A stretch of 37,884 nucleotides of DNA from a virus. Positions within the stretch are counted from its first letter, which is position 1, and the number at the start of each line of letters is the position of its first letter. Below, in pieces: positions 16,754 through 23,615 of the stretch. The notes beneath the pieces are model-generated. The model did no database searches. It was not told the origin of the DNA and worked only from the letters and a program-made list of their open reading frames with translations. The translations under genes and the position numbers were made by a program. The DNA is taken from positions 1 through 37,884 of IMG/VR virus record IMGVR_UViG_3300049734_000434, one strand, 5' to 3'.

Positions 16754-18306
16754 CAATCCTCCACCTGCGCGCGCCGCATCTGGCGGATGAGCTCGCGCTT
16801 GCGTGTCTGGCCGTAGGTCTCCCGAAGCGTGAGCTCGGGAGCTTCGACACTCTGCGCGCAAGCCAGGGCCATGGCCGAGGCCATATCACAGTGTCGGCCA
16901 CCGACGCGCGGGAACTCGATACGCACACCAGTGGCCATGAGCTTCTTCCGCACCCGCCGCAGGTCCTCGAGCAGCTCATCGTTAGGGGCGAGCACGATGC
17001 GCCGGTCAGCCACCAGCGTCTTCAACGACTCAAACATGTCGACCTTGATTGGCTGCGTGATGGTGGTGACCTCGAGCGCAAGCCCATGCTGCCGTGCAAG
17101 GTCCTTCAGCGCCGCGGCGCTCCACTGGTCGGTGTGCACCGTGGTGACGCGATAGGGGCGGAGGATGGTGGCGATCCTGCCGAGCACCTCATCCGGCGAC
17201 AGCGGCGGCTCCCACGACCGCGCCAGCGCCACGCTCAGCACATCACCCCAACGCTCATCAGGAACGCGCGTCACCACCACCAGCGAGAATGCATCCGCTT
17301 GTGCAGCAGGGTCGATGGCTGCGACGAAGTCCAGGTGCTCGCTCGGCTGAATCTCCGCTGGCGCGCGACGACACAAGCTCTCGAGCTCCCACGCACCGAA
17401 GAGCGACGACTCTGCGTCTGCGAATTCGCCGAGCACGTCAGTGCGGAAGGCAATCGGGTCCCTCCGCTTCAGCGCTTCGCACTCCTCCGACGTCCAATGC
17501 TCCGGCCACATCGCTGGCCCCGTCGCACGCATCACCACGACGTCCCTGGTCGGCTTCCCGAAGTGCTCCTTCACCACCTTGAACGCTGGCCCGAATGGCG
17601 CCCATGGTGAGCCAATCGCCGCTATCTGCGCACCGGGGAGCAGGCGACCGATGACACCGCGCCTCGCATCGTCGAAGTTGATGACACCGTCCTCGCTCCC
17701 CACCATGCGCGGAAACTCGTCGAAGATGGCACCAGCACTCCAGCGTGCGACGAGAGATGCGCCTGCGCGTGAGCCAGCCACGACGCGAATCTCTATCGGC
17801 ACGCCACTCGGGTGCATCAGCGTGAGCCCATCGGCCACGGGGTCGCCCATGACGAGCTCTGCGAGACGCCGGCTGCGTTGCACTGCACCAAAAAGATGCT
17901 GAAGCACGACGGTCGCGAGGTCGAGCTTGAGCGACACCACTGACACGCGCGCAATCTCTCCAGTGCGCAGCGTGGACACGTCACACGTCTGCGATGCGCG
18001 CACTGCAAGCGCAGCGGCAAGCAAGCTCTTGGCTGTGCGGATAGCCGCAAGCAAGTAGAGCTCGAGCGGTTGCTCTTCGGGTGGCCTCGCTCCGCCGAAC
18101 GCCGTTTGCACATCGTCGCGGTGCCAGAGCTCACCGAGCGGCAGACCGTCGGCTACACGACAGATGGCACGCTGCAATGGTGACGCCGTCTCGAGCCCGA
18201 ACCACTCGGTGCTCGTCAGCACTTCCTCGAGCGTGAGACGCTTGTCGTCGACCGCCTGACGCTGCATCGCCTCATGAAAGGCACGGGCTAGGGCGATGTC
18301 GGTCAT
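16753..18306 (-). CDS. terL: Terminase large subunit (517 aa)
   Basis: The DNA-packaging motor ATPase and nuclease. From ATG 18306 (ATGA overlap; GTG 18321 is an alternative): a Walker-A-like AAIRTAKSLL at 87-96, deviant but with the Lys-Ser; Walker B AGAIFDE at 191-197 with catalytic Glu; the coupling motif IGSPW at 231-235; then an RNase-H-type nuclease with Asp332 (FVAAIDP), Asp393 (VHTDQW) and Asp474 (HCDMASA). Length is in the normal 450-600 range. It is followed at once by small packaging-module genes and the portal. Confidence 0.88.
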   Translation of the reverse strand: MTDIALARAFHEAMQRQAVDDKRLTLEEVLTSTEWFGLETASPLQRAICRVADGLPLGELWHRDDVQTAFGGARPPEEQPLELYLLAAIRTAKSLLAAALAVRASQTCDVSTLRTGEIARVSVVSLKLDLATVVLQHLFGAVQRSRRLAELVMGDPVADGLTLMHPSGVPIEIRVVAGSRAGASLVARWSAGAIFDEFPRMVGSEDGVINFDDARRGVIGRLLPGAQIAAIGSPWAPFGPAFKVVKEHFGKPTRDVVVMRATGPAMWPEHWTSEECEALKRRDPIAFRTDVLGEFADAESSLFGAWELESLCRRAPAEIQPSEHLDFVAAIDPAAQADAFSLVVVTRVPDERWGDVLSVALARSWEPPLSPDEVLGRIATILRPYRVTTVHTDQWSAAALKDLARQHGLALEVTTITQPIKVDMFESLKTLVADRRIVLAPNDELLEDLRRVRKKLMATGVRIEFPRVGGRHCDMASAMALACAQSVEAPELTLRETYGQTRKRELIRQMRRAQVED

Positions 18307-18569
18307 CGCATCTTGCGCCACACCTCGGTCAAGATGTTGTCGGCCTCTTCGCTAAACGTCTTGGCATGCCCGAGCCGATAACGAATGGGTCCAGCAAACA
18401 CCTTCACTGCGGTAGCTCCGCAGGCGCACTCCACATACGCCTTGTGGTACACGCGATCGAGCTCTATGCGGATGTGAGCATCGCTACTCCCGCAACAGAA
18501 GCACACGTACTGCGGCATGCTCTCCATGAGCATATCGTGCACCGCTGATGTGACATCTTCGTCAGTCAC
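18303..18569 (-). CDS. Zinc-ribbon-like small protein upstream of TerL (88 aa)
   Basis: GTG 18569 overlaps the preceding stop (GTGA) and lies at the end of a 31-base repeat that supplies GGGAG as ribosome site. Cys23, Cys25, Cys26 and Cys48, Cys50 (YVCFCCG and VECACG) form a probable zinc ribbon. The C-terminal half is helical. It may bind DNA or TerL, but it does not look like a classical small terminase. Confidence 0.6.
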   Translation of the reverse strand: MTDEDVTSAVHDMLMESMPQYVCFCCGSSDAHIRIELDRVYHKAYVECACGATAVKVFAGPIRYRLGHAKTFSEEADNILTEVWRKMR

Positions 18570-18596
18570 GGCTCCCAATCTCCCTCACACCGAATC
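18566..18596 (-). repeat. 31-base junction repeat, family 1, copy 1
   Basis: Identical to 19,210-19,240. In minus-strand order it encodes IRCEGDWEP and stop, and contains GGGAG plus the GTG start of the next gene. Confidence 0.88.
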
Positions 18597-18823
18597 GCAC
18601 CCAGCGTGATGCACGAGAGCAGCACAGCGGCGAGCTCATGCGTAAGTAGCTTGAGTGCGTCCAGCTGCCACATGCATCCGCGCACCCTTCCGCGGTACCA
18701 GAGTCCCCGCGACCAGACGTCGAACGGACCATCGGGGTAGACCTCGACGGTGCGCAATGGCCACATGCCGATGCACGCGAAGAGACCAGACTGGCCGAGG
18801 CGGAAGCTGGGAAGCGCGTTCAC
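18566..18823 (-). CDS. Small protein ending in tag IRCEGDWEP (85 aa)
   Basis: GTG 18823 starts right after the previous TGA. The body has aromatic segments (DVWSRGLWYRGRVRG) and a hydrophobic helix (LLTHELAAVLLSCITL). Its last residues IRCEGDWEP and stop come from a 31-base sequence repeated exactly at 19,210-19,240, so the C-terminus is a shared junction tag rather than part of the fold. Function unknown. Confidence 0.52.
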   Translation of the reverse strand: MNALPSFRLGQSGLFACIGMWPLRTVEVYPDGPFDVWSRGLWYRGRVRGCMWQLDALKLLTHELAAVLLSCITLGAIRCEGDWEP

Positions 18824-19213
18824 TCAATCCTCCCCATGGTCGCAGCGAATCACCACACGCCGCGGCGGCTCGATGGTGCGGGTGGCGAGGGTGCTTTCCT
18901 GCGGCTCTTGGTCGAGCGATCCACAGATAGCGAACAGCTGCTCACGGGAGATGACGTCTCGTTGGTAGGCACCTTCGAGAACCTCGATCAAGTACGCCGG
19001 CCACTCCCGCTCGTACGGCTTCGGGTGCGCAAGCTGGTCACAGCCACCATTGTCGATAGCCCGCGACTGCCACTCCTCAAGCTCCTTCACCCGTGTACGA
19101 GAGAAGAAAAACCACGCATGCGGCAGCTCTCCACTTGTTGCACCACAGCGCACATCACCAACGAACTGCTCATCCGGTTCACTCTGCTCGGCAGCTTGCC
19201 GGTAAGGGCTCAC
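18824..19213 (-). CDS. Hypothetical protein (129 aa)
   Basis: GTG 19213 overlaps the upstream stop (GTGA) immediately after the second copy of the 31-base junction repeat. It begins VSPYRQAAEQSEPDE and has an aromatic AWFFFSRTRVKELEEW helix. It ends RVVIRCDHGED, a diverged version of its neighbours' VVIRCEGDWEP tag. Function unknown. Confidence 0.55.
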   Translation of the reverse strand: MSPYRQAAEQSEPDEQFVGDVRCGATSGELPHAWFFFSRTRVKELEEWQSRAIDNGGCDQLAHPKPYEREWPAYLIEVLEGAYQRDVISREQLFAICGSLDQEPQESTLATRTIEPPRRVVIRCDHGED

Positions 19214-19240
19214 GGCTCCCAATCTCCCTCACACCGAATC
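19210..19240 (-). repeat. 31-base junction repeat, family 1, copy 2
   Basis: Exact copy of 18,566-18,596 at the next-but-one gene boundary, with unrelated genes on either side. Confidence 0.88.
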
Positions 19241-19677
19241 ACCACCTTCTTCGGCGCGGGTAGGTTGCGCTTGGCCAGGGTGCTTGGAAGCTGACTGTTG
19301 AGACAATCGCTGGTGTCTGGACTGCCGTTCCCGGTCCTCTCTTCGGTCTCACGCCTCACTTTTGCCGCGCTCTCATCGATGATGGTGCCCTCGAACTCCT
19401 TCACCCTCGCCGCATGCAGCTCCGCCCGCTGCTTCTCGTGGGCGAGCTCGAGCTTCAGGGCGTCGCGTTCTCGTGTCGCCAGAAGCATATCCGCGTAGCA
19501 CGTGCAACACAGGGCCTTGCTAAGTGCATCCCGCAACTGCTCCGCTGTGGTGATGTTGGCGTCGCGGAGGATGCGCACGAGCTCTACGTTGGCTCCGTTC
19601 AGCTCCTCGAGAGCAACACCGTTGGGCACATTGATGAGACGCACGACTTCCTCGTTGATGGTTACATACCAGCTCAC
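19210..19677 (-). CDS. Coiled-coil hypothetical protein ending in VVIRCEGDWEP (155 aa)
   Basis: GTG 19677 forms a GTGA overlap with the preceding gene. An N-terminal domain (about 1-60) has VELVRILRDANITTAEQL, a helix-hairpin-like pattern. CCTC at about 57-60 and a charged coiled coil (about 65-115) follow, then a Ser/Thr-rich linker and the repeated C-terminal tag. Possibly an assembly or regulatory factor; no family is identified. Confidence 0.55.
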   Translation of the reverse strand: MSWYVTINEEVVRLINVPNGVALEELNGANVELVRILRDANITTAEQLRDALSKALCCTCYADMLLATRERDALKLELAHEKQRAELHAARVKEFEGTIIDESAAKVRRETEERTGNGSPDTSDCLNSQLPSTLAKRNLPAPKKVVIRCEGDWEP

Positions 19678-20012
19678 TCTCCACTCCCATTCTGCTGCGC
19701 CTTCCACCTCGCGATGGAGACTTCGAGGTCTGCGACGAATTCAGCGGTAAAGGTCTCTCCCTCATCCACGACACGCGACACTTCGCTATGACCAAGCACC
19801 GCAACAGCAGCAGCAAACGCCATGCGCTCGTCTGTGCTGTCGATGAGCGCGAGCAGCTTCTTTGCTGCTTTGATGGTGCCTTCGCGTAGGAGGCGCTTGG
19901 CTTCGCGTTCTTGTGGGGTGGCGCGCTGTCGCCCTCCTGGGTTTGCAACCATGCCGGGACCGAATCGTCCGCGGCCATCTCTGTGGTCAGAAAGTTTGAG
20001 AGCTGCACCCAT
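19674..20012 (-). CDS. DUF5681-like protein, terminase small subunit candidate (112 aa)
   Basis: The N-terminus (RGRFGPGMVANPGGRQ, about 14-29) matches the pattern GRFxPGxSGNPxGR of the DUF5681 domain often seen beside phage terminases. A basic helix (REAKRLLREGTIKAAKKLL) and an Ala-rich helical region follow, suitable for DNA binding and oligomerisation. ATG 20012 has AAGGAG about eight bases upstream. It is first in the packaging block but separated from terL by four genes, so the role of small terminase is a hypothesis. Confidence 0.55.
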   Translation of the reverse strand: MGAALKLSDHRDGRGRFGPGMVANPGGRQRATPQEREAKRLLREGTIKAAKKLLALIDSTDERMAFAAAVAVLGHSEVSRVVDEGETFTAEFVADLEVSIARWKAQQNGSGE

Positions 20013-20017
20013 TGGTC

Positions 20018-20338
20018 CTACTCCTTGTCCCGCTTCTCCAGCCGCTCATAGTACCCATCTGGTCTCACCATCCTCAGGGCGGTATCCAGTTCACCAACCG
20101 CCTTGGTTGCCGCTTCCCACCGATTCCAAACCTTGGACTCCTTGACCAGCTCCGTGAAGAAACTCTCGTCACAGAAGATGTCGTCCACAATCTTGTAAGC
20201 GATGTCGCAGATCATGTCGTTGATTCGTGTCTCTTCGGCACTGTCCTCTGGTGGCTCCACCCCCAAGCTCTTGAGCAGCTCCCAGATATGCTGGCTCAGT
20301 GGCTCAACAACTACGCGACAAACTTCGCTATCGCCCAT
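20018..20338 (-). CDS. Helical hypothetical protein (106 aa)
   Basis: ATG 20338 overlaps the previous stop (TGATG) with GGAG upstream; GTG 20341 is the alternative start. It is predominantly helical and acidic at the N-terminus, with DEIRINDM-like and IVDDIFCDESFFTELVKESK segments. There is no recognisable motif. It is placed between the RusA-like gene and the terminase-small-subunit candidate. Confidence 0.55.
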   Translation of the reverse strand: MGDSEVCRVVVEPLSQHIWELLKSLGVEPPEDSAEETRINDMICDIAYKIVDDIFCDESFFTELVKESKVWNRWEAATKAVGELDTALRMVRPDGYYERLEKRDKE

Positions 20339-20805
20339 CACTCCACCTCGACTCTCACGGCGTACTCCGCCGGCTTGCCCTTCCTCTTCGCCGCGCCCTT
20401 CTCCTGGCGATAGATCCAGGTGAGACGCGGGTCATCATCATCGATGCCGAGCCAGTCTGCTACGCCGTCACGCACGGCTTTGAGTGTAGCTGCGATTGCC
20501 TCATCGCTCACTCTCCCCGGCGATATGCGTGTCAACGTGATCGTCAACGACGGTAGTGGCTTCTTGAGATTGAACCCACCCTCTGCGCACATATTGGCCC
20601 AGGTGTGCTTGCGCTGGGCAGCCCGCCCTGCCTCCCTCGCCCTGCGTCCGTTGAGCGTCCGACCCTGCGAGCCATTCAGCGGATTCTTGGTGCGCATCGG
20701 GATGAGCACCGAGAGCAGCGGAGCCATCTTGCAGTCGGCTGGCTCGCTAGCCTCGTCTCCGAAGATGCCGAGGGTGAGCGGGAGTTGGGTGGCGGGGGCG
20801 GTCAT
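20338..20805 (-). CDS. RusA-like Holliday junction resolvase candidate (155 aa)
   Basis: The C-terminal half resembles RusA-family endonucleases: a beta strand (LTITLTRI), helix LKAVRDGVADWLGIDDDDPR (about 108-127) with clustered Asp, then strand LTWIYRQEKG and a final AVRVEVE strand. RusA uses acidic residues in a DxDN..K..D pattern; only part is visible here, so activity is uncertain. ATG 20805 has GGGAG eight bases upstream. Resolving branched DNA before packaging fits its place ahead of the terminase block and next to the replication gene. Confidence 0.5.
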   Translation of the reverse strand: MTAPATQLPLTLGIFGDEASEPADCKMAPLLSVLIPMRTKNPLNGSQGRTLNGRRAREAGRAAQRKHTWANMCAEGGFNLKKPLPSLTITLTRISPGRVSDEAIAATLKAVRDGVADWLGIDDDDPRLTWIYRQEKGAAKRKGKPAEYAVRVEVE

Positions 20806-20819
20806 TGGAAGCTCCCAAG

Positions 20820-20993
20820 GTGGTCCGCCAAGTGGTCCGCCCAAAGTGGTCCGGAATTGGTGGTCCGGTCTGCCGGTCCGGAAGTGGTCCGCCGGTGGTC
20901 GGTCCTATCGGACCGTACCACTCCGCTGGGACCACGTTCCAACCACTTAGCGGTACATTTTAGGGTGGTCCGGAAGTGGTCCGGACTGGTCCG
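20820..20993. repeat. GTGGTCCG repeat array, possible origin iterons or operators
   Basis: Seven exact copies of GTGGTCCG start at 20820, 20832, 20846, 20860, 20884, 20965 and 20976. Near-copies lie at 20873, 20895 and 20986, an inverted copy (GGGACCAC) at 20928, and a GGTCC-TATC-GGACC palindrome at 20901-20914. Spacing is 10-14 bases, often close to a helical turn, and not a multiple of three, so the words do not arise from a protein repeat. The array fills the gap between the RepA-like gene and the RusA-like gene. A 64-codon minus-strand frame (20802-20996) spans it and meets the next gene as ATGA, but its composition is dictated by the repeats. Confidence 0.7.
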
Positions 20994-21007
20994 CATACCT
21001 TTCCCTA

Positions 21008-22318
21008 CTATGTTAAAGCCACCCAACGAGCACCACCTTTCGTCGCCATGTTTTGTACCTGACCATCGGTCTCGAGCTTGTCGAGGGCAGCCAAGATTTC
21101 GTTCGTGCCACCCACCACGCCTGCTCGGATCCTTCTACTTGAGCACTTCGGGTTTGCCCTGACGAAGGCAATGACCCGACCGGCGAGCTCACGCTGCTCC
21201 TTCTGGAGAGACTCCATGCGTGCGTCGGCGGCGTTGTCGACACGCACACGTAGCCCCCATCTGTCGTTCCCGTCTTCGCCGATGACGTCGACCACGGTGA
21301 GCGAGAGCTCTTCGAAGGTACGACCAGTAAGACGCGCCTTGCCATTCTCGAGCACGATGGTCCCCTTCGTCCCCATGAAGGCCCAGAAGCACTGGCATGC
21401 ATCGAAGAGGGCGCTCGATCCACGGAGAATCTGCCGCACGTCGCGGTCGCCCTCGGTGGCCTTTCTTGCATGATGGAGAAGCACGATGGTGCAGCCTGTA
21501 GCTTCTGATACTCGACCTAGCATGTCGAGCGGTATGCGCGCCTTGCTGTCGTTCTCATCCACCGTGGGTGCGCCGGCGCGGAAGCTGTCGATGATGGCGA
21601 GCGTCACCCCAGTAAGCTCCCGCTTGAGCAATGCTTCGATCGCTGCATCGTCAAGCCGGTCGGGAGGGAGTGCCACGAAGCTGAGTGCGTCACCAACATC
21701 GAGCAGGTTGAATCCCTCTGCGCGCGCCAAGCGCTGATAGCGCTCGGCTGTGAGCCTCCAACCCTGCTCATAGTCGACATGCCGGACCTTGCCGGACTTG
21801 GTTGGGAAGCGTCCCCATAGTCGCGTACCAGTGGCCACGGACAATGCCAGCGATTGAGCGGCGACCGTCTTGCCGCTGTAGCCGTAGCCAGCAAAGAGCG
21901 TGGGCAACCCAGGGGCTAGCTCGAGCGCTTCCACCACCCAAGGGACTTCAGGAAGCGGCTCAGCAAGTTTGCTAGCAGATGTCCACGGCCAACCGGTGAA
22001 CTCCGCAGCCTGCTTGAGTGCATCAAGCTCGCGGGCGATCTTGGCTGCACGGGTGTAGTCGGAGCGCTTGAGCGCGAGGTCGAGCGCCTGCTCCTTGCTG
22101 GTCTGTAGCTGCTCACAGATGGCTGCCACGGGCGCGAAGATGCCAAGCCGGGAGATTTCGCCCAATGCCCCGCGCATCGCCGGTCCTTTGGTCTCGTGAG
22201 ACGAGATTTCGCGCAGCTCCTCGATGGGCGTGTTGAGCAATCGGCGCACCTGCACGGCGGCGCTGGGGGGCTCCCCCTCGCCCGCAATCGCATCCCGCTC
22301 GATGTCGTCGTAGGCCAT
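21008..22318 (-). CDS. RepA-like RecA-fold ATPase/helicase (436 aa)
   Basis: A replicative or primase-associated ATPase of the AAA_25/RepA group. Walker A is GYGYSGKT at 144-151, Walker B LAIIDS at 240-245, and TIVLLHHARK at 277-286 is the sensor-like strand typical of hexameric RecA-fold helicases. The last 70 residues (REL..RVIAFVRANPK to the end) look like a winged helix for DNA binding. ATG 22318 overlaps the stop of a small zinc gene (TGATG); an in-frame extension to 22585 is Arg/Gly shadow. No DNA polymerase or primase is seen, so it presumably recruits the host replisome. The adjacent repeat array is a natural origin candidate. Confidence 0.75.
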   Translation of the reverse strand: MAYDDIERDAIAGEGEPPSAAVQVRRLLNTPIEELREISSHETKGPAMRGALGEISRLGIFAPVAAICEQLQTSKEQALDLALKRSDYTRAAKIARELDALKQAAEFTGWPWTSASKLAEPLPEVPWVVEALELAPGLPTLFAGYGYSGKTVAAQSLALSVATGTRLWGRFPTKSGKVRHVDYEQGWRLTAERYQRLARAEGFNLLDVGDALSFVALPPDRLDDAAIEALLKRELTGVTLAIIDSFRAGAPTVDENDSKARIPLDMLGRVSEATGCTIVLLHHARKATEGDRDVRQILRGSSALFDACQCFWAFMGTKGTIVLENGKARLTGRTFEELSLTVVDVIGEDGNDRWGLRVRVDNAADARMESLQKEQRELAGRVIAFVRANPKCSSRRIRAGVVGGTNEILAALDKLETDGQVQNMATKGGARWVALT

Positions 22319-22437
22319 CACCTGAACACCAACACCACCCGCAAGCACTTCCAACACCAGTACAGCGACGCCCGCGGCTTCAGATGCGCCGGGCGTGTGA
22401 GCTCCTTCCGGCAGACGGTGCAGGTGGGCGCTGTCAC
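22318..22437 (-). CDS. Tiny zinc-ribbon protein (39 aa)
   Basis: GTG 22437 forms a GTGA overlap with the frame before it, and the stop overlaps the RepA-like ATG. The product has two CxxC pairs (CTVCRKEL at 6-13, CWKCLRVV at 28-35) spaced as in a zinc ribbon. Too short for anything but a small nucleic-acid- or protein-binding factor. Confidence 0.55.
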   Translation of the reverse strand: MTAPTCTVCRKELTRPAHLKPRASLYWCWKCLRVVLVFR

Positions 22438-22538
22438 CGCTGGCTCCAGTTGACGCAGTCCAGGTTGTCGGCGTCGGCACCGTGTCCCCACGGCAACGGA
22501 CTCGCCGGCTCCGGCCCCCTCTCCACGCGGTTACCCAT
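22434..22538 (-). CDS. Micro-ORF, 34 aa, leader of replication unit
   Basis: ATG 22538 is preceded by GGAGG about ten bases upstream, and the TGA overlaps the next GTG. The product MGNRVERGPEPASPLPW and onward has no recognisable motif. Tight coupling argues that it is translated, perhaps only to deliver ribosomes to the zinc-ribbon and RepA-like genes. Confidence 0.42.
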   Translation of the reverse strand: MGNRVERGPEPASPLPWGHGADADNLDCVNWSQR

Positions 22539-22605
22539 CGCTCTCGCCCTCCGTCGAATAACCGTGAGCTTTCACGCACTTGCAACTTTCTTCAGAAATC
22601 GACAT
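22531..22605 (-). CDS. Micro-ORF, 24 aa
   Basis: ATG 22605 to TAA 22531 encodes MSISEESCKCVKAHGY plus eight more residues ending ESDG. It overlaps the next ATG in an ATGGGTAA arrangement also seen at 34,685-34,692. It may be the first translated element of the replication operon. No further evidence. Confidence 0.25.
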   Translation of the reverse strand: MSISEESCKCVKAHGYSTEGESDG

Positions 22606-22613
22606 GGGACCAC

Positions 22614-22641
22614 TTGCGCTACTGGTAATAATACGTATACT
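22614..22641 (+). promoter_or_regulatory. Sigma-70-type promoter for plus-strand pair, probably leaderless
   Basis: -35 TTGCGC (22614-22619), 16-base spacer, -10 TATACT (22636-22641), in a locally A/T-rich patch. Seven bases later comes ATG 22649, so the transcript should start at or next to the codon. The -35 touches GGGACCAC (22606-22613), an inverted near-copy of the GTGGTCCG word of the 20.8-21.0 kb array. ATACGTAT (22631-22638) is palindromic. Confidence 0.6.
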
Positions 22642-22648
22642 AATAGGC

Positions 22649-22993
22649 ATGACGACGCGCTACTACAGGATCCAGCCGGCCGGCCTTGAACTCAGCGGGC
22701 ACCGCAGTCTCTCGTCGAACGACGAGACTCCCTTCGGAGTCGACGTGTTTGAGCTTCCGTGGCAGGCCGCTTTCCCCGAGGGTCCGCTTGACTCGTACGG
22801 CGACGAAGTTGTCGTGATCGAGACAGACGAAGATTGCTGGGACAACGGCGACGCCGAGGGGTGCCGCATTGATCCCGAGGGAGCTTGGATCGTAGCCAGG
22901 TTCCCCGTGGCTAAGTGGGTAGCCGCTTGGGACGTTCCAGACTGCGACGACGTCGACGTCGTGGCCGAGGTCCTCAGTGGGTTGGGTCTGTAA
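22649..22993 (+). CDS. Acidic protein, unknown (114 aa)
   Basis: It starts at ATG 22649, seven bases after a -10 box, so probably leaderless; an in-frame start at 22580 would lie upstream of the promoter. The N-terminus MTTRYYRIQPAGLELSG is basic. The rest is strongly acidic (VVIETDEDCWDNGDAEG, PDCDDVDVVAEV). A ribbon-helix-helix gene follows after one base. Acidic DNA-mimic inhibitor or the partner in a toxin-antitoxin-like pair are possibilities; neither is shown. It lies close to the presumed attP, where phages often carry lysogen-expressed genes. Confidence 0.65.
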   Translation: MTTRYYRIQPAGLELSGHRSLSSNDETPFGVDVFELPWQAAFPEGPLDSYGDEVVVIETDEDCWDNGDAEGCRIDPEGAWIVARFPVAKWVAAWDVPDCDDVDVVAEVLSGLGL

Positions 22994-22994
22994 G

Positions 22995-23165
22995 ATGGCC
23001 CGCCCCAAACTCCCCCGCGGCGCCCACCGCGTGAAACTCACGATCACTGTCTCCCCCGAGGCGCGCCGATTGCTCGCCCAGCTGGCGCGGCGCGCTAAGA
23101 CGAGCGCATCGCAGCTCGTTGACGAGCTGGTGCGCCGCGAGGCGGACCGGGTAGAACAGGGCTGA
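22995..23165 (+). CDS. Ribbon-helix-helix DNA-binding protein (56 aa)
   Basis: MARPKLPRGAHRVKLTITV, then helices PEARRLLAQLARR and SASQLVDELVRRE: the beta-strand plus two-helix pattern of Arc/MetJ/CopG dimers. ATG 22995 follows the preceding TAA by one base. Two close paralogues lie on the other strand at 25,283-25,498 and 25,798-25,992. It probably autoregulates the promoter at 22,614-22,641. It ends four bases from the convergent gene. Confidence 0.7.
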   Translation: MARPKLPRGAHRVKLTITVSPEARRLLAQLARRAKTSASQLVDELVRREADRVEQG

Positions 23166-23169
23166 GCTG

Positions 23170-23376
23170 TCACGTCTCGCCCTCCGTCGACTGGTCGCGG
23201 GGTGGGGTGTGCACCGCCAGCCATGCCTCTGCATCGGCAACCGCGTTCTTGGTTCGGTCCAGCTCCGTGAACGTCTTGGCGCTCGGAGCCGACTGGAGCC
23301 GGTAAGCCGCAAGCACCTTGTCCTTGGCAGCCAGACGACGCAGTAGTGCACGAACGATCTTGGTAGCGTCGCTCAC
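23170..23376 (-). CDS. Small helical protein, last gene of accessory block (68 aa)
   Basis: GTG 23376 overlaps the upstream stop (GTGA) next to a CTCCTTCTCGGCACG junction repeat. The product is a helical bundle candidate (DATKIVRALLRRLAAKDKVL). It ends HTPPRDQSTEGET, a diverged form of the TPPRAE tag shared by this block. Function unknown. Confidence 0.5.
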   Translation of the reverse strand: MSDATKIVRALLRRLAAKDKVLAAYRLQSAPSAKTFTELDRTKNAVADAEAWLAVHTPPRDQSTEGET

Positions 23377-23579
23377 GTCGCCTCCTTCTCGGCACGGGGT
23401 GGGGTGGTGTCGATTGCACAGCCACCAACCCCATGGCAGCAGCGAACGTGCTCGCCCTCGGCGTCTACCTCGTAGCATCCAAGGATCGATTGGCAGAACG
23501 CGCACGCCTTGCATGCCTGGTACAGACTATCGATGCTGTTATCCGGCACCAAGCGGCCGCAACAATCACACCGGCTCAC
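23373..23579 (-). CDS. Cys-rich zinc-binding protein, copy 1 (68 aa)
   Basis: GTG 23579, GTGA overlap. Cysteines are arranged as CDCCG, CKACAFC, CY, RCCHGVGGC, enough for two zinc sites. A paralogue with the same layout is at 24,019-24,213. Both begin VSRCDCCG and both end PPRAEKEA plus one residue. The upstream genes of the two copies are unrelated although the joints are identical. Confidence 0.6.
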   Translation of the reverse strand: MSRCDCCGRLVPDNSIDSLYQACKACAFCQSILGCYEVDAEGEHVRCCHGVGGCAIDTTPPRAEKEAT

Positions 23580-23615
23580 AGCGACCCCCGTCGGTTCTCG
23601 GCACGGGGTGGGGTG
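23557..23615 (-). repeat. 59-base junction repeat, copy 1
   Basis: Identical to 24,191-24,249. In minus-strand order it encodes the end of the upstream gene (TPPRAENRRGSL and stop) and the start of the Cys-rich gene (GTG and first codons). Nineteen of its bases (23576-23594) recur at 24,518-24,536. Confidence 0.85.

Noticed and set aside
20820-20993. CRISPR array
   Set aside because: Repeat unit of eight bases with 2-6 base gaps is far too short for repeats and spacers.
20802-20996. 64-codon gene across the GTGGTCCG array
   Set aside because: Although it meets the next gene as ATGA, its sequence is a by-product of the repeats, whose spacing is not in codon phase.
22319-22585. N-terminal extension of the RepA-like protein
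   Set aside because: Covers two micro-genes in another frame; composition is shadow-like, while ATG 22318 is coupled.
22640-23434. 264-codon minus-strand frame opposite the 22.6 kb pair
   Set aside because: Low-complexity Arg/Ser content; the plus strand has a promoter, coupled genes and a recognisable ribbon-helix-helix protein.
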